Source of the DNA: Gammaproteobacteria bacterium
GTDB lineage: Bacteria > Pseudomonadota > Gammaproteobacteria > Thiohalomonadales > Thiohalomonadaceae
Direction of reading: 5' to 3'
Length of the DNA stretch: 64,000 nt
NCBI GenBank assembly: GCA_003252455.1
Contig: QKED01000033.1
Coordinates: 1 to 64,000, forward strand
Below, piece by piece: positions 50,614 through 59,600 of this stretch; positions within the stretch are counted from its first letter, which is position 1; each line of letters starts with the position of its first letter. The notes beneath the pieces were generated by a model. That model was given only the letters and a program-made list of their open reading frames with translations. It was not told the origin of the DNA and made no database searches. The position numbers and the translations under genes are program-made.

Positions 50614-50967
50614 CTAGACCTTGCCGCGCATGGCGTCGAGGTAGCCGACCAGCTCGACCAGGCTAGCGATGGTATGGACCTGCTCGGCGGGTATGCCGCC
50701 GGTGTGGTGGTTGGCGGTGCGCATCCAGTGACGCATCGCCTCACCTTCGCCCCCGACCAGTACAAACAGGCTGCGATAGAGGCGGATCAGCAGCAGCGCC
50801 AACTCGCCCGCCTTGTCGTGCGGGTCGATACCGCGCTGGAAGATGGAGCGATCTCGCCCGAGGATGCGGGCGGTTTCACTCTGGGTGAAACCGAGCGCCT
50901 TACCTGCGCGGTCGGTGGCCTTGGCTAAGACGGCGCGCTCGTCGGCCTGGGGTTTGGGAGCTAGCAT
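50614..50967 (-). CDS. Xre/MbcA/ParS-type antitoxin (DUF2384) of a Res-Xre pair
   Basis: A 117-residue antitoxin. An Xre-like helix-turn-helix is visible at about 24-48 (KALGFTQSETARILGRDRS). The C-terminal toxin-binding domain (about 60-115) is of the DUF2384 type, with MRHWMRTANHHTGGIPAEQ and LVELVGYLDAMRG. It should neutralise the RES protein encoded 2 bp downstream and repress the shared promoter. The frame is intact although the toxin gene is not. The ATG at 50967 has only a weak site (GGATC). Upstream, at 51021, a hairpin-rich tandem repeat array begins, so the operon's promoter lies next to or in it. Confidence 0.88.
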   Translation of the reverse strand: MLAPKPQADERAVLAKATDRAGKALGFTQSETARILGRDRSIFQRGIDPHDKAGELALLLIRLYRSLFVLVGGEGEAMRHWMRTANHHTGGIPAEQVHTIASLVELVGYLDAMRGKV

Positions 50968-51020
50968 GCGGGATCCAACCGGAGATTTTGTTGCTTATGC
51001 AGCAATATAGCAGCCTGTGA

Positions 51021-51520
51021 TGATAAATCCACGAACTCCTGTCCCGGAGGAGCACCCACCTAGCCACTCTGATCTTCGCCTTGCTGCGCGAGGCGCACGG
51101 GCCGGTAGATCCATGCTCCCAGCGAAGCCCCCTCTCACAAGCCCACGGCTTGTGAGGGAGGCTTCGGTCGAAGGGTGATAAATCAAGCCGTTGGCTTGAT
51201 GCTCCAATGCGCAGCTCCCCCTGGAAGGAGCGCTCTCCTGGCCGCTTCGCCGCCGCAGGCGGCTCTTCGCCTCGCTCGGCAAGGCCGCACAGGCCGGGAG
51301 ATCCATGCTCACAGCGAAGCCCGCTGGAGCCACAAGCCCACGGCTTGTGAGAGGGGGCTTCGCTCGAAGGGTGATAAATCAAGCCGTTGGCTTGATGCTC
51401 CAATGCGCAGCTCCCCCTGGGAGGAGCACTCCCCCGACCGCTCCGCCGCCGCAGGCGGCTCTTCGCCTCGCTACGCGACGCCGCATAGGCAGGGAGACCC
51501 GTGCTCCCAGCCTCCGCAGA
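51021..51520. repeat. Tandem array of ~196-bp hairpin-rich repeats (about 2.4 copies)
   Basis: Marker words recur at fixed steps. TGATAAATC is at 51176 and 51372 (196 bp), GCAGGCGGCTCTTCGCC at 51255 and 51451 (196 bp), and AGATCCATGCTC at 51107 and 51299 (192 bp). A degenerate left copy starts near 51021 and a right remnant ends near 51520. Each full unit holds a long hairpin (51123-51166: CGAAGCC outer arm, CTCACAAGCC-CAC-GGCTTGTGAG core), a second hairpin (51182-51200: ATCAAGCC-GTT-GGCTTGAT) and a small GCCGC/GCGGC stem. The frames across it are chance products. With its flanks it forms the 704-bp gene-free region between the antitoxin and the 51672 gene; nothing else was seen in 51521-51671. 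Confidence 0.85.
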
Positions 51521-51671
51521 GAACCCATTTTCAAACAGGTCTACGGGAAAGAGCGCTAACGACAACCCAGCCCATTCAGCAGCACGCCTCTGACCTGACT
51601 ACTTCAGGCACGTCTGCGCGCAGCAGGGGCAAACGGCTCGCCCGCGCAGGGTCTGCCAAGCAAACAGCGGT

Positions 51672-51944
51672 TCACGCCAACCGCGAGTAAGGGCACTGTC
51701 TTCCTGCTCCTGGACCAACAGCCGCGAGTAGACCCGACAACCGCAGTGTCTGCATTTGGCGAAATACTAACGTGGCGATGCGCCCTATACCGAGGGGTAC
51801 AAAAAAATAGATTACGTCCGGCTCCAGCAGACACGGGGCCAAGAGTACAAAGCCAAGTAACGCTAGGGCACCGAGGCTACCGGTAAGGATGATCCAGGCG
51901 GCGAGATAGAGTACCGCCTTGTTATAGCACTGAGGTCTCTGCAT
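51672..51944 (-). CDS. Small uncharacterised membrane protein
   Basis: A 90-residue frame with two hydrophobic helices (about 10-38 and 43-60) and a short basic C-terminus. Three Cys are present. AAGG lies about 4-5 nt before the ATG at 51944, and the gene follows the 51971 gene on the same strand after 26 bp. Composition supports a true inner-membrane protein, but no family is recognised. Confidence 0.5.
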   Translation of the reverse strand: MQRPQCYNKAVLYLAAWIILTGSLGALALLGFVLLAPCLLEPDVIYFFVPLGIGRIATLVFRQMQTLRLSGLLAAVGPGAGRQCPYSRLA

Positions 51945-51970
51945 ATGCCTTCCCTGGCTCGCCCCAACCA

Positions 51971-52258
51971 CTAGTCCTTTTGCTCGGTACCCTTCTTCAT
52001 CCCTTTGAGCAGGGTGATGCCCTTCTCGCGCTGCAGTTTGACGATGGCCAAATCCTGCTCCAGGGTGGTGCGCCGCTCGGGGCTGATCACCTTGCGGTCG
52101 AGTTCGCGGCGCAGGCTACGGCTGTGCTTTTTGAGCTTACGCAGTGCCTTTTCGGTCTCACTGCGCCGTTCGTGTTGCGCACGCAGGTCGCTGTCGACCA
52201 GGTGGGTCAGCCTTTGCAGCCACTTGTTGAGCTTCATCACGGTGCGCTCTAAGTCCAT
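51971..52258 (-). CDS. Small coiled-coil protein
   Basis: A 95-residue, highly charged protein that is almost entirely helical, with Lys, Arg, Glu and Leu in heptad-like order (for example MKLNKWLQRLTHLVDSDLRA, then KALRKLKKHSRSLRREL). It has no cysteine, signal or membrane part. The start at 52258 is supported by GAGGAGAGAG just upstream; a longer frame to 52315 lacks such a site. It lies 86 bp after the Na/Pi cotransporter gene on the same strand. The function is unknown. Confidence 0.65.
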   Translation of the reverse strand: MDLERTVMKLNKWLQRLTHLVDSDLRAQHERRSETEKALRKLKKHSRSLRRELDRKVISPERRTTLEQDLAIVKLQREKGITLLKGMKKGTEQKD

Positions 52259-52344
52259 CTCTCTCTCCTCACGAGACCGGCGCCGTGGGGATCCGCCCCC
52301 ATGGTCAGGACTCAATGTTGCAATAGGATGTCAGTCTGCCGACT

Positions 52345-54150
52345 TCAACCGCCGCTGGCGATGTCGGTGATGGCGGCGGCGTCGAGGGCCAGCGGACGCT
52401 CCTCTTCGGTCTCGTAGAGGACCTCGGCCATCTCGATCAGTTTAGCCACGATATTGTAGGCGTAGGCGCCATCGTTCATCAGTGAGGTGGCCATCTGGCT
52501 GTTGATCAGACGGTTGCGGATCAGCTTGTCGAGGGTGCCGTTGACCAGGATGTCGTTGCGCTCCAATTCGATCTTCATGCGGTCGAGGGGCAGGAGGTTG
52601 GGCTCCTCCTCGTCGCTCGCCTCGATGCGGCCAATCTCACGCAGGGTCTGCGCCAGCTGCAGGCGGATGTTGTTGTACTCGGCGCGGATGTGCGGGTTCT
52701 CGGCGTGGGCGTAGCGCTCGATGTTGGCCTGCAGGTCTTTCATATCCTTGATCGCATCGACGATGTCGCGATTGGCCAGTTTGAGTTGGTAGAGCTTGCG
52801 CGCCTGCTTCTGCGTCATACCGCTCTCGGCACGGCTGGCGAACTCGATGATGGCGCTGTAGATCCCCTTGATGCGGAACTGATAGAGCTGGTCGATCTCG
52901 GCGTGTGGCACCTTGTGGATCTCGTTCACCAGCTCGCCGAGGTCACGTTCGGAGAGGATGTGGTGGCGATGTAGGCCCAGGGCGTGGGCGATGATCTCGA
53001 AGGCGTTGTCGTAGAGGTGGCGGGTCTCCTGGTTGATCGCCATCAGTGCCGCGTCGGGGTAGATGAGCACCGCCTCGTTGATGTACTGGGGCACGCTCTC
53101 TACCGGGCGGGTGATACGCGGCTCGGCCTGCTGGGTCTCGGGTATGAGGCGCCCGAGCAGCCGCACCAGGCGATCGATGAGCGGCAGCATCACCGCCACG
53201 CCGACCAGGTTGAACAGGGTGTGGAAGACCGCCAGCTTGAGGGTGTAGTTATCTTCGGCGATACCCGCGTGCAGGCTGGTCCACTCCACCGCCTGGACGA
53301 ACTGGGCCATGAAGACGATGGCGATGAGGCCGGTGGTGAGGTTGAAGATGAGGTGCGCCCCGGCCAGGCGCCGCCCGGCGGCGTTGGCCCCCATGGCGCC
53401 GATGATGGCGGTGATGGTGGTGCCGATGTTGGCGCCGATGGCCAGGGCGAGGGCGTTCTCGTAGCTGATCTGCCCGGCGCCGAGGGCGGTGATGATGAGC
53501 ACCAGGGTGGCGTGGGACGACTGCATCACCACGGTGGCGAGGGTGCCTATGAGGGTGAAGAGGAGCAGGCCGAGCAGCCCCTCGACGGCATAGGCGCTGA
53601 GGTCGAAGCTACCCCTGAAGGCCTCGAACCCCTCCTTCATGTAGTGGATGCCAAGAAACAGGAACCCCATACCGGTGAGGATGTAGCCGAGCCCCTTGAG
53701 CGAGCGCGAGGATTGGAACTGCAGCACCACGCCGAACACCAGCATCGGCATGGCGTAGGCGGCGATGTTCACCTTGAGGCCGAAGCCGGCCACCAACCAG
53801 GCGCCGGTGGTGGTGCCGATGTTGGCACCGAAGATGATGCCGATGCCCTCGGCCAGGCCGAGCAGGCCGGCGCTCAGGAAGGAGATGGTGAGCACCGAGA
53901 CCAGTGAGCTGGACTGCATCAGGGTGGTGGAGACGATGCCGAATGAGAGGCTCTTCCACAGGCGGTCGGTGGAGCGGCGCAGCACCTTCTCCAGTACCCC
54001 GCCGGTGAACGCCTTGAACCCCTCCTCCAGCGCCAGCATGCCGATGAGAAAGATGGCCACGCCGGCGGCGATCGCCTTGATGTCGGCACTGACCCAGAAG
54101 GCGTAGGCGAGGCCGATGAGCAGGGCCGGGAGGAGGAGTTTTCTCAGCAT
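52345..54150 (-). CDS. Na+/phosphate cotransporter family protein with PhoU-like tail
   Basis: A 601-residue inner-membrane protein with two NptA/PF02690 repeats. Each repeat has a QSS motif: TLMQSSSLVSVL in the first and VVMQSSHATLVL in the second. Each also has the paired IIFGANIGTTTGA and LAIGANIGTTITA blocks. The membrane part ends near residue 325; the remaining ~275 residues are a helical cytoplasmic PhoU-like domain. This is the YjbB-like long form, which in some bacteria exports phosphate rather than importing it. AAGGA lies 7 nt before the ATG at 54150, and a TATAAT lies about 31 bp upstream. Confidence 0.93.
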   Translation of the reverse strand: MLRKLLLPALLIGLAYAFWVSADIKAIAAGVAIFLIGMLALEEGFKAFTGGVLEKVLRRSTDRLWKSLSFGIVSTTLMQSSSLVSVLTISFLSAGLLGLAEGIGIIFGANIGTTTGAWLVAGFGLKVNIAAYAMPMLVFGVVLQFQSSRSLKGLGYILTGMGFLFLGIHYMKEGFEAFRGSFDLSAYAVEGLLGLLLFTLIGTLATVVMQSSHATLVLIITALGAGQISYENALALAIGANIGTTITAIIGAMGANAAGRRLAGAHLIFNLTTGLIAIVFMAQFVQAVEWTSLHAGIAEDNYTLKLAVFHTLFNLVGVAVMLPLIDRLVRLLGRLIPETQQAEPRITRPVESVPQYINEAVLIYPDAALMAINQETRHLYDNAFEIIAHALGLHRHHILSERDLGELVNEIHKVPHAEIDQLYQFRIKGIYSAIIEFASRAESGMTQKQARKLYQLKLANRDIVDAIKDMKDLQANIERYAHAENPHIRAEYNNIRLQLAQTLREIGRIEASDEEEPNLLPLDRMKIELERNDILVNGTLDKLIRNRLINSQMATSLMNDGAYAYNIVAKLIEMAEVLYETEEERPLALDAAAITDIASGG

Positions 54151-54180
54151 AGGGCGGTCCTTGCGGGGGAACGGATGACA

Positions 54181-54186
54181 ATTATA
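54181..54186 (-). promoter_or_regulatory. -10 element for the Na/Pi cotransporter gene
   Basis: A perfect TATAAT on the minus strand lies 31 bp before the ATG at 54150, implying a leader of about 24 nt. No good -35 is seen at the usual distance. Confidence 0.35.
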
Positions 54187-54247
54187 TGACAACCACGCAC
54201 AAACGCAGGGTGACGGGGTCGACCTTCCACCGCCGGGTGGGCGCTGC

Positions 54248-56413
54248 TCACCCCTCCGGGGCCTCGCCGCTATTCCCCTCCAGGGGCAGGTCGAGTCCCA
54301 CGTAGGTGGCCTGGTTGGCATCTACCCCACGCTCGATACGCCCACCGAGCTCGGCACAGCGGGTGCGCAACCCGGCCCAGCCACGCCCCTCGTGCCACCC
54401 CTCGGGGGCGCTGGCCCTCCCCTGCTGGGTGACCCGCAGGTGCAACCCCTCGGGGTCGAGCCAGAGGCGCACAGAGAGCACCTCGGGGGCGGCGTGTTTG
54501 AGGGCGTTGGTGACCAGCTCGCGGGCCACGCGCATCAGGTTGGTGGCACTGCGGGCACTGAGCACGGGGCCACTCTCGATGCCGGCATCGTGCCACTCCA
54601 ATACCACCTCGGCCGCTTCCAGCCGCTCGCCGATCTCGCGACGCAGCTTGCCCACCAGCAGCAGGATCGGCATCGGCCGCCCCTCCAAGTTGTCCAACGC
54701 CTCGCGCAACACCACCATCGCCTCACGGGCGCGCGCCTCGGCGGCATCGTCGGCGGCATTGTGGATCAGGGCCAACAGGCGCGCCCCTAGGTCGTCGTGC
54801 AGGTCGCGGGAGAGGCGTCGACGCTCCAGTTCGGCCCCCGCCTCGCGCGCCTCGATGCGCGTGGCGGCGAAGCGAAACAGGCTCAAGAGGGCGTCGACGC
54901 CCTGCTGATCGGCCCGGGTAAAGAGGCGTCCCCCTTGACTGCGGTGGCGCAGCAGCAGGTGCTGCTCCCCCTCTAATCGGGGCACACGCAGCCCCTCGCC
55001 ATCGCCCTCGATGGCCACAGTCTCCAACTCTCCCGGCTCACGGCTCAGCTGCAGCGGGCGCAGGTGCGCGGCGAGTTGCTGCTCCCAGTAATCACTGAGC
55101 GCCTCACGCTTGGTCATGCGCAGCATCTGGTCGATGAAGGCCGGGTCGCGGTAGATGCGATCGAGCTGCAACTCGCTGGAGAAGCGCCCGAGCAACCATT
55201 GGCGCAGGGGAAAGTAGAGCCACCCCACCAGCAGCAGGGCCAGGGTGAGGGAGGCGGTCTCACCGAGTCCGGCCATGGTCAGCAGCAGCAGATCGGTCGC
55301 CACGAGCGCCACGCCGCCGAAGAACCAGACCCACACCTGCAACCACCAGCGGTCGAGATCGAAGAGGCGATAGCGCACGACACCGAGCACCATGCCCACG
55401 TACATCAGCAGGAAGGTACCGAGCAGTAGACTCTGCTCGGCGATGGGGGCGGTGCCAAAGAGGATCGGCAGGGTGGCGGCGAGGACGAAGATGCCGCACC
55501 CCAGGTAGATAGAGAAGAGAAACCACTTGAGTGCTGCGCGCTCCACCGGGCGACCCCGGCTACGTCGCCACTGCACCACGCTGAAGGCGATGCCGGTGAC
55601 GAAGGCGAGCAGCACGGCGCTGTAGCGCCCAGTGCTCGGTGCACCGGTGAGATAGGTGATGTTGGCCAGGAAGAAGAGCAGGAACAGCGGCAGGGTGACG
55701 CGCTCCAAGGGGAAGCGTCCGAGGGCGCGTGGGTAGTGCCAGAGCAGCCCCATGAAGCCGACGGCAAAGAGCATCACCCCGGCGTGATTGAGGTTGGAGA
55801 GCCAGAGGAACAGCCCCGCGTCGAGCGCCAACTCACGACTACTGTAGTGTGCCGCACTGATGCAGGCGAGGTAGAAGCCGATCCCGTTGAGCAGCAGTAG
55901 ACGGGTGGTGGTCGAGCGCGGGTTGAAGGCCCACACCCCGACACCGATCAGCAGCCCGGCGATGCCGAACAGCTGCTGGGCCCAGAAGATACCGGGCACC
56001 TGGGCCCAGGGGCGTGACCCTGTGTGTAGGGTATACGCCTGTGCGGCGGCATCGCGCAGCGCCAACGTGCCCGCCAGCAGTTGCCGATGGAGGCGCCCCT
56101 GGTCACGCATGAAGGCGCGAAAACCCTCTAGGGTCGGCAGCACATCGGGCTCCTCCAGCAGCAACTCGGGGCGCAGTGCCAACCACACCCCCTCCAGGCG
56201 CACCTCGTCGAGCCGCGTACCCGGCGTGATCTCTCTGACGTTGGGCCCCGACGTCGCTACCCGGGCCACCACCACCTGTTCGCCCTGCGCCTTGAGTGTG
56301 ACCCCGAGCCACGGCTCGGCGAACAGGTGCCACAACTGCAGCGCCAGGATGGCGGCGGCACACAGGGCCGCCAGTGCGAGGCTGGTCAGCGGCGAGAGGC
56401 GCAGTGAAGGCAT
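54248..56413 (-). CDS. NarX/DesK-type sensor histidine kinase with large membrane domain
   Basis: A 721-residue inner-membrane kinase. The first helix (about 8-27) is followed by a ~110-residue periplasmic part. About eight more helices (about 145-405) and a short cytoplasmic linker precede a HisKA_3 kinase core. The phospho-accepting His is in RRLSRDLHDDLGARLLALIH, the N-box is ELVTNALKHA and a compact G-box is GRGWAGLRTR. HisKA_3 kinases pair with NarL/LuxR-type response regulators, but none is encoded nearby, so it is an orphan in this window. The ATG at 56413 has a poor ribosome site (GAGACC). It is divergent from the giant lipoprotein gene, with a TACCCCC dyad between them. Confidence 0.9.
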   Translation of the reverse strand: MPSLRLSPLTSLALAALCAAAILALQLWHLFAEPWLGVTLKAQGEQVVVARVATSGPNVREITPGTRLDEVRLEGVWLALRPELLLEEPDVLPTLEGFRAFMRDQGRLHRQLLAGTLALRDAAAQAYTLHTGSRPWAQVPGIFWAQQLFGIAGLLIGVGVWAFNPRSTTTRLLLLNGIGFYLACISAAHYSSRELALDAGLFLWLSNLNHAGVMLFAVGFMGLLWHYPRALGRFPLERVTLPLFLLFFLANITYLTGAPSTGRYSAVLLAFVTGIAFSVVQWRRSRGRPVERAALKWFLFSIYLGCGIFVLAATLPILFGTAPIAEQSLLLGTFLLMYVGMVLGVVRYRLFDLDRWWLQVWVWFFGGVALVATDLLLLTMAGLGETASLTLALLLVGWLYFPLRQWLLGRFSSELQLDRIYRDPAFIDQMLRMTKREALSDYWEQQLAAHLRPLQLSREPGELETVAIEGDGEGLRVPRLEGEQHLLLRHRSQGGRLFTRADQQGVDALLSLFRFAATRIEAREAGAELERRRLSRDLHDDLGARLLALIHNAADDAAEARAREAMVVLREALDNLEGRPMPILLLVGKLRREIGERLEAAEVVLEWHDAGIESGPVLSARSATNLMRVARELVTNALKHAAPEVLSVRLWLDPEGLHLRVTQQGRASAPEGWHEGRGWAGLRTRCAELGGRIERGVDANQATYVGLDLPLEGNSGEAPEG

Positions 56414-56528
56414 CGGCAGGTCTCTATGTAATGGTCTCAGGTACGTGGCACATCGCCCTGGCGGCGCACGCGGCCAGTACCCTTAATGAACGTGGCGTTT
56501 TGAGATAATGCCATAGTTATCATTATGT

Positions 56529-56549
56529 TACCCCCCAGTTTAGGGGGTA
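56529..56549. promoter_or_regulatory. TACCCCC-N7-GGGGGTA dyad in the divergent spacer
   Basis: A perfect 7-bp inverted repeat around 7 nt, in the 204-bp spacer between the NarX-like kinase and the large lipoprotein gene. TACCCCC resembles NarL-type heptamers (TACYNMT) in six of seven positions. The spacing differs from the classic 7-2-7 site, so this is only suggestive. Confidence 0.4.
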
Positions 56550-56617
56550 GTCGCGGGTCGATCCCTCATCTATGGTGCCAATAGAGCACGAAAAAGATCT
56601 GAAATAAGGCCCCCCCC

Positions 56618-59600
56618 ATGCGCACCCATCTCCCCCGCACCCTCCTCCTCCTCGCCCTCGGTGGCCTGCTGCACGCCTGCGGCGGCGGCGGAGGGGGCGG
56701 CACCACCACCACCCCGAGCAACGCCATCACCGCCGTCCCCTCGCTCGGCCTCATCCAGCAGGCCGAGGTGGTCTTCTATCAGGCGGACGGCACCACGGTG
56801 CTCGGTCGGCGCTTTACCGGGGCCGACGGCACGATCCGCCTCAACTACAGCTCCACCTACGAGGGGCCGGTGGTGATCAAGGTGCTGGGCGGGGTCAACG
56901 CGCGCTACTTCGACGAATCCCTCGGGCACTTCCAGCCCTTTGGGCCGGGCCAAGAGATGCACGCCATCGTGCCGAGCGCCAAGGGCACCTTCGCCGTCAC
57001 CCCGCTCACCGAGGTGGCCTATCAGGCGGCGGCACAGAACGGCCTCCTCGGCGGCGGGCAGCGCATCAGCGTGGAGGCGACCAACGAGCTCAACCACCGC
57101 GTGCGTAGCGCCCTCGCCCCCGAGATCGACGACATCACCACCCCCCCGACCCTGGTCACCACCGGCACCACCGGCCTCGGTGACACGCCCGCCGACCGCT
57201 ACGCCATGCGCCTGGCCGCCTATGCCGAACTGGCGCAGAAGAACGGCACCGACCTCATCACCCTGAGCCAGAAGATGGCGGCCGACCTGGCCGACGACGA
57301 GGAGCTGAACCGCAGCGGCAGCGCCGCCGATGCCCCCTACGGCGCCGATTTCGCCGACGAACTCTATGGCCACCTGCAGACCATGGCCACCACCTACGCA
57401 GGCAGCGAGCTGCGCGCACGCATCCAGGACCCCAACGAGCTGTTCGACGACGTCACCAACCACATCAAGACCGGCGACGTCACCAACAGCGGCGGCACCG
57501 CCCTGGTGCCCGACGGCAACGGCATGGCGCTCGACGGCGGCAACGGCATCACCGCCACCCTCGACGGTACCGCCATCACCTACCGCAACGCCAGCTACCT
57601 CGCCTTCCCCACCCAGATCGCCGTGTTCGACGCCTTCGAGGGGGAGAGCGCCCTCACCAAGTGGGCCATCGAGGGGTTCGAGCCGCGTCTTGGCAGCCAG
57701 GCGTGCGGCAGCGGCACCGAGCTGCCCAACATCCGCCTGTTCATCAACGGAATCGCCGCCGCCTACCAGAGCGAGGCGTGCGAGATCCTGGTGACCAAGA
57801 TCGGCTTCGACACCATCGAGGGGCGCTTCGCCGCACGCATGCAGGCGCTGAGCGGCGACGCAGCGGGCAGCGTGTTCGTGGTGACCGACGGCTACTTCCG
57901 CTACCGCGCGGTGCAGAACCCTACCTACGACTTCGGCGCGGTGGACGACGGTCTACCCCTGCTACAGGCGGCCCAGGGCAGCTACAGCGCCTATGTCTGG
58001 CGCTCCACCCACCCCGACCAAGGGGTCGGCGCCTTCACCTTCAGCATGCAACCGAGCGGCGCCCAGGGCCGCGTGACCGGCACACCCCAGAGCATCACCA
58101 CCGCCGAGCCCTACGCCGACTCGGCACTGGCCATCGCCGGTGACCTCACGGACATCTTCGCCGCCGGCTTCCTCTCCCCGAGCGGCTTCACCGGTGGTGC
58201 CTACCGCTTCACCTTCATCGACCTGCTGCAGGAGGGGCGCCCGACCATGACGGTCTTCCTGCACCCTAACGGTCTCATCACCGGCACCTACAGCGACCCC
58301 GACGGCAGCTTCGACTTCACCAACAACCCCAACGACCGCTATGGCCTCACCGCCCCCGCCGAACTGACCGAACTGGCCGGCACCTACCGCGCGGAGGGTT
58401 ATTTCTTCGTCAGCGGGCCGCTGGAGTTCCAGGTGGGCGCGGACGGCGCCGTGAGCTACACCGACCCGGCCAGCTGCGCCATCGTCACCCTCCCCTGGGA
58501 CGGCAACGGCGACTACCTCACGCGTCAGGGCGACGGTGGGATGCAGCTGCGCATCCACGACATGGCCCACGAGCGGCTGGCACACTTCTCCTACGATCAG
58601 CGCGGCATCTGGGAGTTTCGCATCGGCGAGGCGGCGGGGACCAACATCTACCGCACCACCGGCGCATCGAGCGGCACCTTCGGCGACTACGGCCTCTCCC
58701 TCTGCCGGGCGCAGCAGAACGACACCACCCCGCCGAGCATCAGCGTCCCGGCGGACATCACGGTCAACGCCCTCGACGCCAACGGCACACCGTACAACCA
58801 CTACAGCCTCAACGGCTTCATGAATGGGGCGAGCGGCAGCGATACCCTGCTCGACTGGAGCTTCCCCGCCACCATCACCCACGACGCCCCGGCCATCCTC
58901 CCGCTCGGCACCACCGAGGTCACCTTCACCGCCACCGACGCCGCGGGTAACAGCGCCAGCGCCAGCGCCCGCGTCACCGTGGCCGACACCCAGGGGCCGG
59001 TGATCACCCTGCCGGGGAGCGCCGTCATCCCCCTCGCCGGGCCGAGCGGCACCCCCTTGAGCGACAGCGAGGTGCAGGCCCTGCTCGCCGCGGTGAGCGC
59101 CAGCGACAACCTCGACGGCGGCGTGGCCGTCCAGCACAACATGCCCGACCCGCTCCCCTTCGGTAACACCCAGGTCACCTTCAGCGCGCAAGACAGCGCG
59201 GGCAACCACAGCAACGCGACCCTGGTGGTCTCGGTGCAAGACCTCACCGGCCCGCTGGTCACACCGCCCGCCGACACCACCGTCGCGGCCCTCGACGCCA
59301 GCGGCACCCGCCTCGTGGCGAGCGACGTGCAGGCCTTCCTCGCCGGGGTCGACGCCAGCGACAACCGCGACGGCTACGCGCAACTGCACATCAGCCACGA
59401 CCTGAGCGACCCCATCGCCCTGGGCGGCCACACGGTCACCTTCACCGTCACCGACCGCATGGGCAACGAGACCCAGGCCAGCGCCCAACTCACCGTGGCC
59501 GACCTCACCGGGCCGGTGGTGAGCCTCCACGGCGCCAACCCCATCACCCTGCTGCAAGGCAGCGCCTTCAGCGACCCCGGTGCCAGCGCGCAGGACCTGA

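Noticed and set aside
51021-51520. Possible CRISPR array
   Set aside because: The units are about 196 bp, few and degenerate, with no 21-48 bp repeats alternating with unique spacers and no cas genes nearby.
50900-51565. A ~220-codon minus-strand frame across the repeat array
   Set aside because: It simply translates the tandem repeats and hairpins, overlaps the antitoxin start and has no ribosome site or known domain.
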